Origin: Actinopolyspora biskrensis
GTDB taxonomy: Bacteria > Actinomycetota > Actinomycetes > Mycobacteriales > Pseudonocardiaceae
NCBI RefSeq assembly: GCF_013408175.1
Contig: NZ_JACBYW010000004.1
Coordinates: 195,583-259,582, forward strand
Length of the DNA: 64,000 bases
Reading direction: 5' to 3'
Made by a program: the position numbers and the translations under genes. Numbering within the stretch: the stretch's first letter is position 1; each line of letters starts with the position of its first letter. Positions 38,775-46,660 of the stretch are shown piece by piece. The notes beneath the pieces are model-generated. The model worked only from the letters and a program-made list of their open reading frames with translations, was not told the origin of the DNA and made no database searches.

Positions 38775-39809
38775 CTAACCCCCGCGCTCGTTCCGGTCGT
38801 GCTGGGCGAGGCGGGCGAGCATGGCGTTGTAGGCCTGACGAGCTCGTTCGTCCTCGTCCAGGTCCTCGCTCGCCTGCAGGCTCCTGGCCGCCGAACCGCC
38901 CTCCTCGTCGGTGTCGGCGAGCGCGCTGCGCCGGGCGGATTCCAGCCAGTTGCCGAATCCAGCCTCCGAGCCCTTGGCACGCATCCACTGCTTGACCAGT
39001 ATCAGCGCGAACACGGCCATCAGCGCGTCACCGAAGAACCACATGATGCCGCCGCCGAGCCGCTGATCGGCCAGCACGGTCAGGGTGCCGTCGTCCAGCC
39101 ACCAGTCGCGCATCCCGAAGTAGGCGGGGAAGAGCGGGTCGTCGGCCATCATCAGGATCACGCCGATGCCCGTGTCCGGCCCCATGCCCATCATCGCGCT
39201 GAACACGCGCAACGGGTACGGGAAGTGCTGCCAGCGCGTCGGTTCGGTCCCGAGCAGCGGAAGGAAGGTGAGGTATCCGGTCACCAGGTAGAGCGCGCTC
39301 TCCGCGTGGTGCAGCCACGGGTTCAGCAGCATGATCTGCATGAACGAGGTCAGGTGGGTGGCGACGAGCACCACGGTGTACAGCACCATCGTCCACGCGG
39401 GGTGGGTGAGCATCCCGACCGCGCGTCCGCGCAGGAGGCGTTCACGCGCGCCGGACTCGTCCAGTTCGCTGTAGAGCTGGAGCGGTTTGCCGTAGATCAG
39501 CAGGGCGGGAACCAGCATGATCAACATCAGGTGTTGGACCATGTGCATGGTGAACAGGGCGTGGCTGTAGACCCCGACGAAGCTGTTCATGGCCACGAAC
39601 CAGCTCACCAGCCCGGCGGCGAACAGCCAGCTGCGGTGCGCGGGCCACTTCCGGTGGGGTGCCCGGCGGTGCAGCCGTAGCACGCCCGCCGTGTAAGCGG
39701 CCCCGATCAGCGCGATCAGCAGGTCCCACCAGAAGGCGAACTTCCAGCTGAGCAGCGCGCTGCTGAATGTCAGCGGTTCGACGTGGTGCACACCGACACT
39801 GTCCCGCAT
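38775..39809 (-). CDS. Cytochrome c oxidase assembly factor CtaG (caa3_CtaG family)
   Basis: Membrane protein of 344 aa with about seven helices. Motifs H-A-L-F-T-M-H-M-V-Q-H-L-M-L, H-P-A-W-T-M-V and A-M-M-G-M-G are typical of caa3_CtaG proteins needed for Cu(A)/Cu(B) insertion. The C-terminal 70 residues are soluble and charged. ATG 39809 lacks a strong ribosome site, so the exact start is uncertain. It lies 171 nt upstream of the CopD-CtaG fusion in the same direction. The upstream gap contains two near-palindromes related to GTTTCGCGCGAAAC. Confidence 0.85.
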   Translation of the reverse strand: MRDSVGVHHVEPLTFSSALLSWKFAFWWDLLIALIGAAYTAGVLRLHRRAPHRKWPAHRSWLFAAGLVSWFVAMNSFVGVYSHALFTMHMVQHLMLIMLVPALLIYGKPLQLYSELDESGARERLLRGRAVGMLTHPAWTMVLYTVVLVATHLTSFMQIMLLNPWLHHAESALYLVTGYLTFLPLLGTEPTRWQHFPYPLRVFSAMMGMGPDTGIGVILMMADDPLFPAYFGMRDWWLDDGTLTVLADQRLGGGIMWFFGDALMAVFALILVKQWMRAKGSEAGFGNWLESARRSALADTDEEGGSAARSLQASEDLDEDERARQAYNAMLARLAQHDRNERGG

Positions 39810-39884
39810 CCGGTTCGTGCCGTTCTCGGGGACGTGCCCGACAGTGGGCTGCGGCACCTTCCCGAGGGATCCCTCCCCCGGGAA

Positions 39885-39942
39885 CGTTTCGCGCGAAGCG
39901 TTCCTCCCGGAGCCGCTCCGGAGCGACGGTTTCGCGCGAAAC
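39885..39942. promoter_or_regulatory. Paired TTTCGCGCGAAA palindromes
   Basis: GTTTCGCGCGAAAC at 39929-39942 is a perfect 14-nt palindrome; a near copy CGTTTCGCGCGAAGCG lies at 39885-39900, 44 nt away. They are about 80-130 nt upstream of the ctaG start. The motif differs from the parS core GTTTCACGTGAAAC at two central positions. Otherwise 39810-40195 has no gene. Confidence 0.4.
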
Positions 39943-40195
39943 GCGCGCGAGCTCCGCACTCGGTCCTCCGGCGCGGGCAGCGCCGAAGCGAGCACACACC
40001 ACCCCGGCGAGCCGAGCCGTTCGCACCTCCCACCCACGCACGCGGGGCGGGGACCCCGGTGCGTGAGCCGGACGCGCCGCGAGGCCGGGCCGCTCGCCGC
40101 GCGGGCCGCCGCTCGAGAGCGGCCCAGCCCTCCCGAGGCGCCGACTCACGTGACGGGTCCCCGGCCAGGCGCACAAGCCGTGCCGTGCGGGCTCC

Positions 40196-41341
40196 TCAGT
40201 CGAGGGAGGCTTCCAGGGGGGAAGTACTGTTCCAGCCCTCCACCTCGTGCGGCGCCCGCGCGCCGGGGCCGACGTAGCGGGCCGCCGGGCGGACCAACCG
40301 CCCGGTGCGTTTCTGCTCCAGCACGTGCGCGGACCATCCGGCCAGCCTGGCGCAGGTGAACATGGCGGGCATCATCGCGGTGGGGACTCCGGCGAAGTCG
40401 AGGATCACCGCGGCCCAGAACTCGACGTTGGTCGCGATCTGCCGGTCGGGGCGTCGTTCCGCGAGCACCGACAGCGCCGCCCGCTCCAGTTCGGTGGCGA
40501 CCTCGAACCTGGGGGAGCCGAGGTGCTTGCAGGTGTCGCGCAGCACGCGCGCCCGCGGGTCCTCGGCGCGGTACACCCGGTGGCCGAAGCCCATCAGTCG
40601 TTCACCGCGGTCGAGGATCGATTCGACGACGGCCCGCGCGTCGCCGCGCTGCTCCACTTCCTCGATCATCGGCAGTACCCGGGCGGGGGCTCCGCCGTGC
40701 AGCGGTCCGGACATGGCCCCCACCGCCCCGGACAGACTCGCGGCGGCGTCCGCTCCGGTGGAGGCGACGACACGAGCGGTGAAGGTCGAGGCGTTCAGCC
40801 CGTGCTCGGCGGCCGACACCCAGTAGGCGTCCAGCGCCTTGACGTGGGCGGGATCGGCCTCTCCCCGCCAACCGGTCAGGAAGCGCTCGGCCAGGGTCGA
40901 GCACTTGTCGAGCTCGCCGCGGGGCACGGGCGCGCGGTCGCCGCGTGCGGACTGCGCCGCGTAGGACAGCGCCAGTTCGGAAGCCAGCGCCAGCTGTTCG
41001 CGGGCCTGCCGTTCGTCGATGTCCAGCAGCGGTGAGAACCCGTTGGCCGAGGCCACCATGGCCAGGGCCGACTGCGTGTCGACGCGGACGTCTCCGTTGC
41101 GCACGGGAAGCGGTGCGTCCGCGGTGGCGCGGAGGCCCTCGCCGAACTCCCCGTCCACCAGCAGCGCCCACACGTCGCCGAAGGAAACCTTGCCCGCGAG
41201 CTCCTCGATGTCGACCCCGCGGTAGCGCAGGGCCCCGCCGTCACGGTCCGGCTCGGCGATCTCGGTCTCGAACGCCACCACGCCTTCCAGCCCCGGGCTG
41301 ACCGTGGTCTGCGCCGATTCGTTGTCCACTCGGTTCGGCAT
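40196..41341 (-). CDS. citA: Citrate synthase 2 (CitA type)
   Basis: Citrate synthase of 381 aa. Active-site residues are visible: first His in E-H-G-L-N-A-S-T-F, second His in G-P-L-H-G-G-A, the G-F-G-H-R-V-Y loop, and a C-terminal catalytic-type Asp in I-L-D-F-A-G-V. It condenses oxaloacetate with acetyl-CoA. It is shorter than GltA at 47464 and lacks that enzyme's N-terminal domain. ATG 41341 has a GA-rich ribosome site. It is divergent from pdxH. Confidence 0.9.
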   Translation of the reverse strand: MPNRVDNESAQTTVSPGLEGVVAFETEIAEPDRDGGALRYRGVDIEELAGKVSFGDVWALLVDGEFGEGLRATADAPLPVRNGDVRVDTQSALAMVASANGFSPLLDIDERQAREQLALASELALSYAAQSARGDRAPVPRGELDKCSTLAERFLTGWRGEADPAHVKALDAYWVSAAEHGLNASTFTARVVASTGADAAASLSGAVGAMSGPLHGGAPARVLPMIEEVEQRGDARAVVESILDRGERLMGFGHRVYRAEDPRARVLRDTCKHLGSPRFEVATELERAALSVLAERRPDRQIATNVEFWAAVILDFAGVPTAMMPAMFTCARLAGWSAHVLEQKRTGRLVRPAARYVGPGARAPHEVEGWNSTSPLEASLD

Positions 41342-41800
41342 CGTCGCCTCGTCTCCTTGGTTCCGGTTGTGACCGTGGCTCCCGTGCGGGAACACGGTGG
41401 GGGACGTGGCGGGGTGTGGAACACGGTCGCTTCCGGGGCGGCCCGTGTCGTAGCGGTAACGGTGCACCCGCGCGTGGACCGATGGCAATCGTCTCGGCCG
41501 CCTATCGGGCCGTAATGAAAAAGATCACACCACGTCGTGTCGCGTTTCGCCCGCGTGGCGAGGTCCGCTGCCCGGTTCGAGTGACGTGCTTCGCGGCGAC
41601 GGGGTGCTGAATCGATTACGGAATCGATCGGGAGAACACTCCGGTTCGGCCCCGGTTCGGATTCCGTTTACCGTCGTTGCTGGGCCGTTCCCCGTGCCGG
41701 GGAGCGGCCGGTTCAGCACGCACCATACCGCGGTTCGCCGTGAGCACGTTCGATTCAGCGACGGCGCCCCGAGGCGTCGGTGTGAGTCAGGAGGAGATGG
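41342..41800. other. Divergent promoter region citA/pdxH
   Basis: A 459-nt gap. It contains a direct repeat GAATCGAT at 41609-41616 and 41621-41628 (12-nt period) and an AT-rich patch near 41510-41530. No gene is supported. Confidence 0.4.
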
Positions 41801-42454
41801 ATGTCGCAGGCAAAGGCCACGTTGTCCGGAATGCGCGTGTCCTACGACGCCGAACCGCTTCGCGAGGACCTGCTGGGGGAGACCTGGCACGAACAGCTCC
41901 GGGAGTGGTTCGACGAAGCAGTGCGGGCGGAACTGGCCGAGCCGAACGCGATGGTGCTGGCCACGGCCGACGCCACCGGTATGCCCTCCTCGCGGACCGT
42001 GCTGTGCAAGGGCTTCGACGAGCGCGGCCTCGTCTTCTTCACCAACTACACCTCCTCCAAGAGCCACGACCTCTCCGCGACCCGGGTCGCCGCGGCGACC
42101 TTCCCCTGGCTGTCGTTGCAGCGGCAGGTGAACGTGCGCGGAACGGTCGAGAAGGTCAGGCAGGAGGAGACGGCCGAGTACTGGGAGCACAGGCCGCGTG
42201 GCTCACAGCTCGGCGCCTGGGCCTCCCCGCAGTCCAGCGTCGTGCCGGGAAGGGAGTCCCTGGAGTCCTCCCTGGCCGGGATCGAACGCCGGTTCTCCGA
42301 CGCGGAGCGGGTTCCGGTTCCGCCGCACTGGGGCGGCTGGCGCATCCGTCCCGAGTACGTCGAGTTCTGGCAGGGACGTCCGGATCGGCTGCACGACCGG
42401 CTGCGTTTCCGCAGGCTGGACGACTCGTGGAAGGTGGAGCGTCTCGCTCCGTGA
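41801..42454 (+). CDS. pdxH: Pyridoxamine 5'-phosphate oxidase
   Basis: FMN-dependent oxidase of vitamin B6 metabolism, 217 aa. Family pattern: E-P-N-A-M-V-L-A-T-A, P-S-S-R-T-V-L-C-K-G-F-D near the FMN phosphate site, F-F-T-N-Y-T-S-S-K, and the C-terminal R-L-x-D-S-W-K-V-E-R-L-A-P signature. ATG 41801 follows GGAGGAGA. It makes pyridoxal phosphate, used among others by SerC in this window. A leaderless gene follows 85 nt downstream. Confidence 0.93.
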   Translation: MSQAKATLSGMRVSYDAEPLREDLLGETWHEQLREWFDEAVRAELAEPNAMVLATADATGMPSSRTVLCKGFDERGLVFFTNYTSSKSHDLSATRVAAATFPWLSLQRQVNVRGTVEKVRQEETAEYWEHRPRGSQLGAWASPQSSVVPGRESLESSLAGIERRFSDAERVPVPPHWGGWRIRPEYVEFWQGRPDRLHDRLRFRRLDDSWKVERLAP

Positions 42455-42527
42455 GAAGCGCGCCGTCCGCGCCGGTATCGGCCCCGGCCGCTTTCCCGAC
42501 GGTGGTCCGCCAAGATCGGCCACGACC

Positions 42528-42533
42528 TACAGT
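42528..42533 (+). promoter_or_regulatory. -10 element for leaderless epimerase transcript
   Basis: TACAGT ends 6 nt before the GTG at 42540 and no convincing ribosome site is present, so transcription probably starts at the GTG. Confidence 0.45.
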
Positions 42534-42539
42534 GGTCGG

Positions 42540-43469
42540 GTGACCGAAAACATTCCGGCCACCGGACGGCAGTTCGAGATCGTCCACGGTGGCGCGCACG
42601 CTGTGATCACCGAAGTCGGTGCGGGACTGCGTGGTTTCCACGTCGACGGCGTTCCCTACAGCGAGAGCTACGAGGCCGACCGGCTGCCCCCGGGAGCCGC
42701 CGGTGCGGTGCTGGTGCCGTGGCCGAACCGGGTGGCCGACGGGCGGTGGGAATTGGAGGGGGAGCCCCAGCAGCTCGCGCTCACGGAACCGGAACGGCGC
42801 AACGCCATTCACGGATTGCTGCGGCACACGCCGTGGGCGGTCAGCGAGCACACCGATTCGACGGTGGTGCTGCACGCGATGATCCCGGTGCAGCCGGGCT
42901 GGCCGGTCCCGTTGCTCACCTCGGTCGAGTACGTGGTCGACGAGAACGGGCTCGGGGTGCACCACACGGTGGAGAACCTCGGCTCCCGGCCCGTTCCCTT
43001 CGGGCTGGGGGTGCACCCCTACCCGAGGGCGGGCAACGCGGCCACCGACGACTGCGCACTGCGGTTGGCGGCTTCCAGCGTGCTTCCCGCGGACGAGGGG
43101 AGAATGCTGCCCGTTCCTCCCGGGCGGGAGCTGGAGGGCGCCGAGGTGGAGCTGCTCGGGGGCAGGTCGTTGCGGGGGGTGTGGCTGGACACCGCGTTCG
43201 GTGGTGCCCGTCCGGCTCCGGACGATCCCCGGGGGCTCGTGCGTCATTCGGTCACCGATTCGACCGGGCACGGTGTCGAGGTGTGGGCGGACCCGGTCTT
43301 CGGGTGGGTGCAGGTCTACACGGCGGGGGATTTTCCCGGCCGGGGCAGGGCCGTCGCCGTCGAACCGATGACCTGTCCTCCGGACGCGCTGAACTCGGGA
43401 ACCGATCTGATCCGCTTGGAACCGGGCCGCACCTGGTCCGCCCGCTGGGGGGTGCGGCCCGTCGGGTGA
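42540..43469 (+). CDS. Aldose 1-epimerase family protein
   Basis: Galactose-mutarotase-fold enzyme of 309 aa. Recognisable parts are V-P-W-P-N-R-V-A-D-G-R-W near residue 60, N-A-I-H-G-L-L with the active-site His about residue 85, G-L-G-V-H-P-Y with the second His about 155, and V-E-P-M-T-C-P-P-D-A with the catalytic-type Glu near 275. It interconverts sugar anomers; substrate not assignable. A small hairpin (43479-43493) lies between it and the convergent dehydrogenase. Confidence 0.85.
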   Translation: MTENIPATGRQFEIVHGGAHAVITEVGAGLRGFHVDGVPYSESYEADRLPPGAAGAVLVPWPNRVADGRWELEGEPQQLALTEPERRNAIHGLLRHTPWAVSEHTDSTVVLHAMIPVQPGWPVPLLTSVEYVVDENGLGVHHTVENLGSRPVPFGLGVHPYPRAGNAATDDCALRLAASSVLPADEGRMLPVPPGRELEGAEVELLGGRSLRGVWLDTAFGGARPAPDDPRGLVRHSVTDSTGHGVEVWADPVFGWVQVYTAGDFPGRGRAVAVEPMTCPPDALNSGTDLIRLEPGRTWSARWGVRPVG

Positions 43470-43518
43470 GTCGTCCGGGACCGCGCTGCGGTCTCGTGCG
43501 GTTCTTCTCGGCCGTGGC

Positions 43519-44652
43519 TCACTCGGCGAGTTCGCGTCCGATCACCATGCGCTGGATCTGATTGGTCCCCTCGAAGATCTGCAGCACCTTGGCCTCGCGC
43601 ATGTACCTCTCGGCGGGAAAGTCCCTGGTGTAACCGGCCCCGCCCAGGACCTGAACAGCGTCCGTGGTCACCTTCATCGCGGTGTCGGTCGCGATCAGCT
43701 TGGCCACCGCGGCCTGCCGTCCGAAGGCCCGTCCCGCGTCCCGGCGGCGGGCCGCGTCCAGGTAAGTGGCGCGGGCGGACTGCACCGCCGCCTCCATGTC
43801 GGCGAGCATGAACTCGACTCCCTGGAACCGGATGACGGGCTGTCCGAACTGGCTGCGCTGCTTGGCGTACTCGACGGCCAGCTCCAGCGCGGCCTGGGCC
43901 AGGCCCACGGCGCACGCCGCTATTCCGAGCCTTCCCGAGTCCAGGGCACGCAGTGCTATTCGCATCCCCTGGCCGCGTTCACCGATGAGCCGGCCGCCCT
44001 CCACCCGTGCTCCGTCGAAGACGAGCTCCGTGGTGGGGGAGCCGTTCAGCCCCATCTTCCGCTCCGGCGTTCCGGCCGAGATCCCCCGCGCGTTCCCGTC
44101 GACCAGCAGGCAGCTGATCCCGTCGTCGGCTGTCCGGGCCATCAGGGTGTAGAAGTCGGCCACGCCTCCGTGGGTGATCCAGCACTTGGTGCCCGTGATC
44201 GAGTAGTCCGGGCCCCGCGGTTCCGCCCTGGTGCGCAGTGCCGTCGCGTCCGAACCAGCCTGCGGTTCGGAGAGGGCGTAGCCCCCGAGCGTCCGTCCGC
44301 CGAGCATCTCGCCCAACCACCGGCGGCGTTGTTCGTCGGTGCCGAACTCGGCGAGCGGGTAGCAGGACATGGTGTGCACCGACAGCCCGACTCCGACCGT
44401 CATCCACGCGCTGCTGAGCTCTTCCAGCACTTGCAGGTAGGTCTCGTACGGCTGGTTCGCTCCGCCGAACTCCTCGGGGTAGGGCAGCCCGAGCAGTCCC
44501 GCGTCTCCGAGCAGTTTGAACTTCTCCCTGGGGAACTGCTCGTCCTCCTCGGCCGCCGAGGCCTCCGGGGCGAGTTCGTTCCGGGCGATCTCCCTGGTGA
44601 GGGCGATCAGATCGTTCGCTTCGGTGGTGGTGAGCATGCGTTCGACCGACAT
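43519..44652 (-). CDS. Acyl-CoA dehydrogenase
   Basis: FAD-dependent acyl-CoA dehydrogenase of 377 aa. Family motifs are A-L-S-E-P-Q-A-G-S-D, K-C-W-I-T-H-G-G, R-x-Q-F-G-x-P-V-I-R-F-Q, Q-V-L-G-G-A-G-Y-T and the C-terminal Q-I-F-E-G-T-N-Q-I-Q-R with the expected catalytic Glu. ATG 44652 has AAGGA upstream. It diverges from a TetR gene across a 180-nt region full of AGTACT repeats, so it is a likely target of that regulator. Confidence 0.9.
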   Translation of the reverse strand: MSVERMLTTTEANDLIALTREIARNELAPEASAAEEDEQFPREKFKLLGDAGLLGLPYPEEFGGANQPYETYLQVLEELSSAWMTVGVGLSVHTMSCYPLAEFGTDEQRRRWLGEMLGGRTLGGYALSEPQAGSDATALRTRAEPRGPDYSITGTKCWITHGGVADFYTLMARTADDGISCLLVDGNARGISAGTPERKMGLNGSPTTELVFDGARVEGGRLIGERGQGMRIALRALDSGRLGIAACAVGLAQAALELAVEYAKQRSQFGQPVIRFQGVEFMLADMEAAVQSARATYLDAARRRDAGRAFGRQAAVAKLIATDTAMKVTTDAVQVLGGAGYTRDFPAERYMREAKVLQIFEGTNQIQRMVIGRELAE

Positions 44653-44688
44653 CGGATCCTTGCTCCAGTGTCCGTGCGGACTGGTCAA

Positions 44689-44750
44689 CAGTACTCCGTA
44701 CAGTACTGTGTAACCGCACTCAGTACGGTTACTGGGCACGCATAGTACTG
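44689..44750. promoter_or_regulatory. Clustered AGTACT operator between acyl-CoA dehydrogenase and tetR
   Basis: CAGTAC at 44689, perfect palindrome ACAGTACTGT at 44700-44709, CAGTACGG near 44721, and TAGTACTG at 44743-44750. Four related half-sites lie within 62 nt in the divergent promoter, the classic layout of a TetR operator region. Confidence 0.55.
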
Positions 44751-44831
44751 CTTCCGCTCACCGGGCGAAACCGCTTTCGGGCTGTGCGTCCCGCACATCC
44801 GTTCGGGTGAGAGCTGTGGCAGCCTCGAACG

Positions 44832-45500
44832 ATGAGCTATTCCCGTCCGACGGAGACCCCCGGGGACAAGAGTGCCGGTGTCCCGAGCCGGGGCGTGCGC
44901 GCGCGGCGGGCGGAGCTGTTGGACCGGTTGTGCGATCTCTTCCTGGCCGAGGGGTTCGCGCACTTCACGCTGGACGAGTTGGCCGCGCGGCTGCACTGCT
45001 CCAAGTCCACGCTGTACACGCTCGCCCGGAGCAAGGAGCAACTCGCGGTTCGGGTGGTCGGGCACTTCTTCAAACGCGCGACCGCCAACATAGAGCTCCG
45101 GGTGGCCGAGGTCGCCGATGCGCGCTCGAGCATGCGCGTTTACCTGAAGGCCGCTGCGGCGGAGCTCGCCCCGGCCGGCAGGCGGTTCATCGCCGACATG
45201 GCGGACAACCCCGCCACGCGGGCCTGCTACGAGGCCAATGCCACCGCGGCGGCGGACCGGATCCGTTCGGTCGTGCACGAGGGAGTGCGCACGGGTGTTT
45301 TCCGCGAGGTCGACGCCGCCCTGGTCGGGGAGATGGTCGGTTTGACCATTTCCGCGATCCAGCGTGGAGAGATAACCGAGCGCACCGGGTTGTCCGACGC
45401 CGCGGCCTTCGACGCGCTCTCGGACTTCCTGGTGGGTGGCCTGGCGGTTCCCGAGGAGGGGCGGGAAGCGGCCGATACGCACCGAACGGAGGAACCTTGA
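44832..45500 (+). CDS. TetR family transcriptional regulator
   Basis: Repressor of 222 aa. The N-terminal helix-turn-helix reads F-A-H-F-T-L-D-E-L-A-A-R-L-H-C-S-K-S-T-L-Y (about residues 43-63). The remaining 150 residues form a helical ligand domain with a long C-terminal tail. It is divergent from the acyl-CoA dehydrogenase and the operator cluster lies between them. The stop overlaps the start of the sugar kinase (TTGA). Confidence 0.88.
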   Translation: MSYSRPTETPGDKSAGVPSRGVRARRAELLDRLCDLFLAEGFAHFTLDELAARLHCSKSTLYTLARSKEQLAVRVVGHFFKRATANIELRVAEVADARSSMRVYLKAAAAELAPAGRRFIADMADNPATRACYEANATAAADRIRSVVHEGVRTGVFREVDAALVGEMVGLTISAIQRGEITERTGLSDAAAFDALSDFLVGGLAVPEEGREAADTHRTEEP

Positions 45501-46453
45501 TCATTGTCGGTGGCGAGGCGCTCGTCGATCTCGTGCCCGACGGCGACTTCGCGGAGGAGTTGCCGCCGTTGCGTCCGTGGCTGGGAGGCGGCCCCTACAA
45601 CATAGCCATCGCCCTGGGCAGGCTGGGCGAGCCCGTCGGCATGCTCACGAGGCTGTCCACGGACCGCTTCGGGGAGAAGCTGGGCGAGCGGTTGCGCGAA
45701 GCCGGAGTGGACACCGCTCTGGTGCAGCGCGGCCCCGAACCGACGACGCTGGCCGTGGTCGAACTGGACGAGAACGGTGCCGCGCGGTACGGCTTTCACA
45801 CGGAGGGCACCGCCACCCCGCTCCTCGACGACCCCGGAAGCCTCCCAGAGGGGACCGAGGCCGTCTCGTTCGGAACGCTCGGCATGGTTCTGGAGCCGGG
45901 GGCCTCGGTGTACGAGCGGGTGCTTCTCCGCGCGGCGGAGCGCGGGACCTTCGTGGCCCTGGACCCGAACATCCGGGCCGATCTGATCGACGATCCGCAC
46001 GCCTACCGGCGCAGGTTCCTCGAGTGGTTGCCCGCCGTGACGCTGCTCAAGCTCTCGGTGGAGGACGCGGCGTGGTTGGCCGGACTCGATTCGGAGACCG
46101 AGTCGGAGCAGTTGTTCGCGGCGTTGCGCGACTGGTTGGCGAGGGGCCCCTCGGCCGTGGTGCTGACGCGGGGAGCGGACGGCATGGCCGTGCTCACTTC
46201 GGCGGGGGAGTTCGCGGAGGTCGAGGCCGCACGGGTTCCGGTGGTGGACACGATCGGTGCGGGGGACACCATCCAGGCCGCCCTGCTCGCCTGGTTGCGG
46301 CGCGCCGGGGCCCTTTCCGCCGCGGCGGTCTCCGGGATGGGGACCGGGAGTTGGTGCGAGGCACTGCGCTACGCGGCTTCCGCGGCCGGGGTCACGGTTT
46401 CCCGTTCGGGTGCCCAGCCGCCTTACGCCAGTGAGATCGCGGACCGGCGGTGA
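45497..46453 (+). CDS. PfkB-family carbohydrate kinase
   Basis: Sugar kinase of the ribokinase/fructokinase family, 318 aa. The N-terminal I-V-G-G-E-A-L-V-D-L is followed by L-G-G-G-P-Y-N-I-A (signature 1) and D-T-I-G-A-G-D-T-I-Q-A (signature 2, with the catalytic Asp). The TTG start at 45497 has GGAGG 4 nt upstream and overlaps the tetR stop. The resemblance to fructokinases is moderate; substrate uncertain. A hairpin terminator follows immediately. Confidence 0.85.
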   Translation: MIIVGGEALVDLVPDGDFAEELPPLRPWLGGGPYNIAIALGRLGEPVGMLTRLSTDRFGEKLGERLREAGVDTALVQRGPEPTTLAVVELDENGAARYGFHTEGTATPLLDDPGSLPEGTEAVSFGTLGMVLEPGASVYERVLLRAAERGTFVALDPNIRADLIDDPHAYRRRFLEWLPAVTLLKLSVEDAAWLAGLDSETESEQLFAALRDWLARGPSAVVLTRGADGMAVLTSAGEFAEVEAARVPVVDTIGAGDTIQAALLAWLRRAGALSAAAVSGMGTGSWCEALRYAASAAGVTVSRSGAQPPYASEIADRR

Positions 46454-46456
46454 GCC

Positions 46457-46487
46457 CGCGGGAGGTTCCGCCAAGCAACCTCCCGCG
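46457..46487 (+). terminator. Hairpin terminator after the sugar kinase
   Basis: Stem CGCGGGAGGTT / AACCTCCCGCG (11 bp) with a 9-nt CCGCCAAGC loop, 3 nt after the stop codon. Confidence 0.75.
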
Positions 46488-46514
46488 ACGGGGGAGGACC
46501 GGAGACCTCGACGG

Positions 46515-46548
46515 AAAAAGGGGGTGCCCCTCGGCGTGGGGCACCCCC
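46515..46548 (-). terminator. Intrinsic terminator with U-tract on the minus strand
   Basis: Perfect 11-bp stem GGGGGTGCCCC / GGGGCACCCCC, 7-nt loop. On the minus strand it is followed by TTTTT (46519-46515). It therefore terminates leftward transcription, implying a minus-strand gene to its right. Confidence 0.75.
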
Positions 46549-46555
46549 TCCTCAG

Positions 46556-46588
46556 CGGACCGGTCCGACGTCGTGCCGGACCGGTCCG
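46556..46588. repeat. Repeated CGGACCGGTCCG palindrome
   Basis: The 12-nt palindrome occurs at 46556-46567 and 46577-46588. The two copies can pair to form a 12-bp hairpin with a 9-nt loop between the small ORF and its terminator. Confidence 0.6.
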
Positions 46589-46606
46589 TCGACGTGATCC
46601 CTCGTG

Positions 46607-46660
46607 TCAGAGGACGTCGATGTTCACCAGCAGGTCGATCAACGACTGGATAATGACCAC
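46607..46660 (-). CDS. Candidate 17-residue hydrophobic peptide gene
   Basis: A GTG start (46660) has AAAGGA 8 nt upstream, then 17 codons and TGA. The product would be MVIIQSLIDLLVNIDVL, a strongly hydrophobic, amphipathic peptide with two aspartates. The strand is followed by a paired-palindrome hairpin and a U-tract terminator, which is why I think it is transcribed. The DNA upstream (46650-46860) is far lower in GC than the rest of the window. An overlapping ORF from ATG 46696 (19 codons, basic) is an alternative. No family is recognised; function unknown. Confidence 0.4.
   Translation of the reverse strand: MVIIQSLIDLLVNIDVL

Noticed and set aside
41609-41628. ATCGAT/GAATCGAT repeats upstream of pdxH as an operator
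   Set aside because: A short palindromic word repeated once; could easily be chance, so only mentioned in the intergenic entry.
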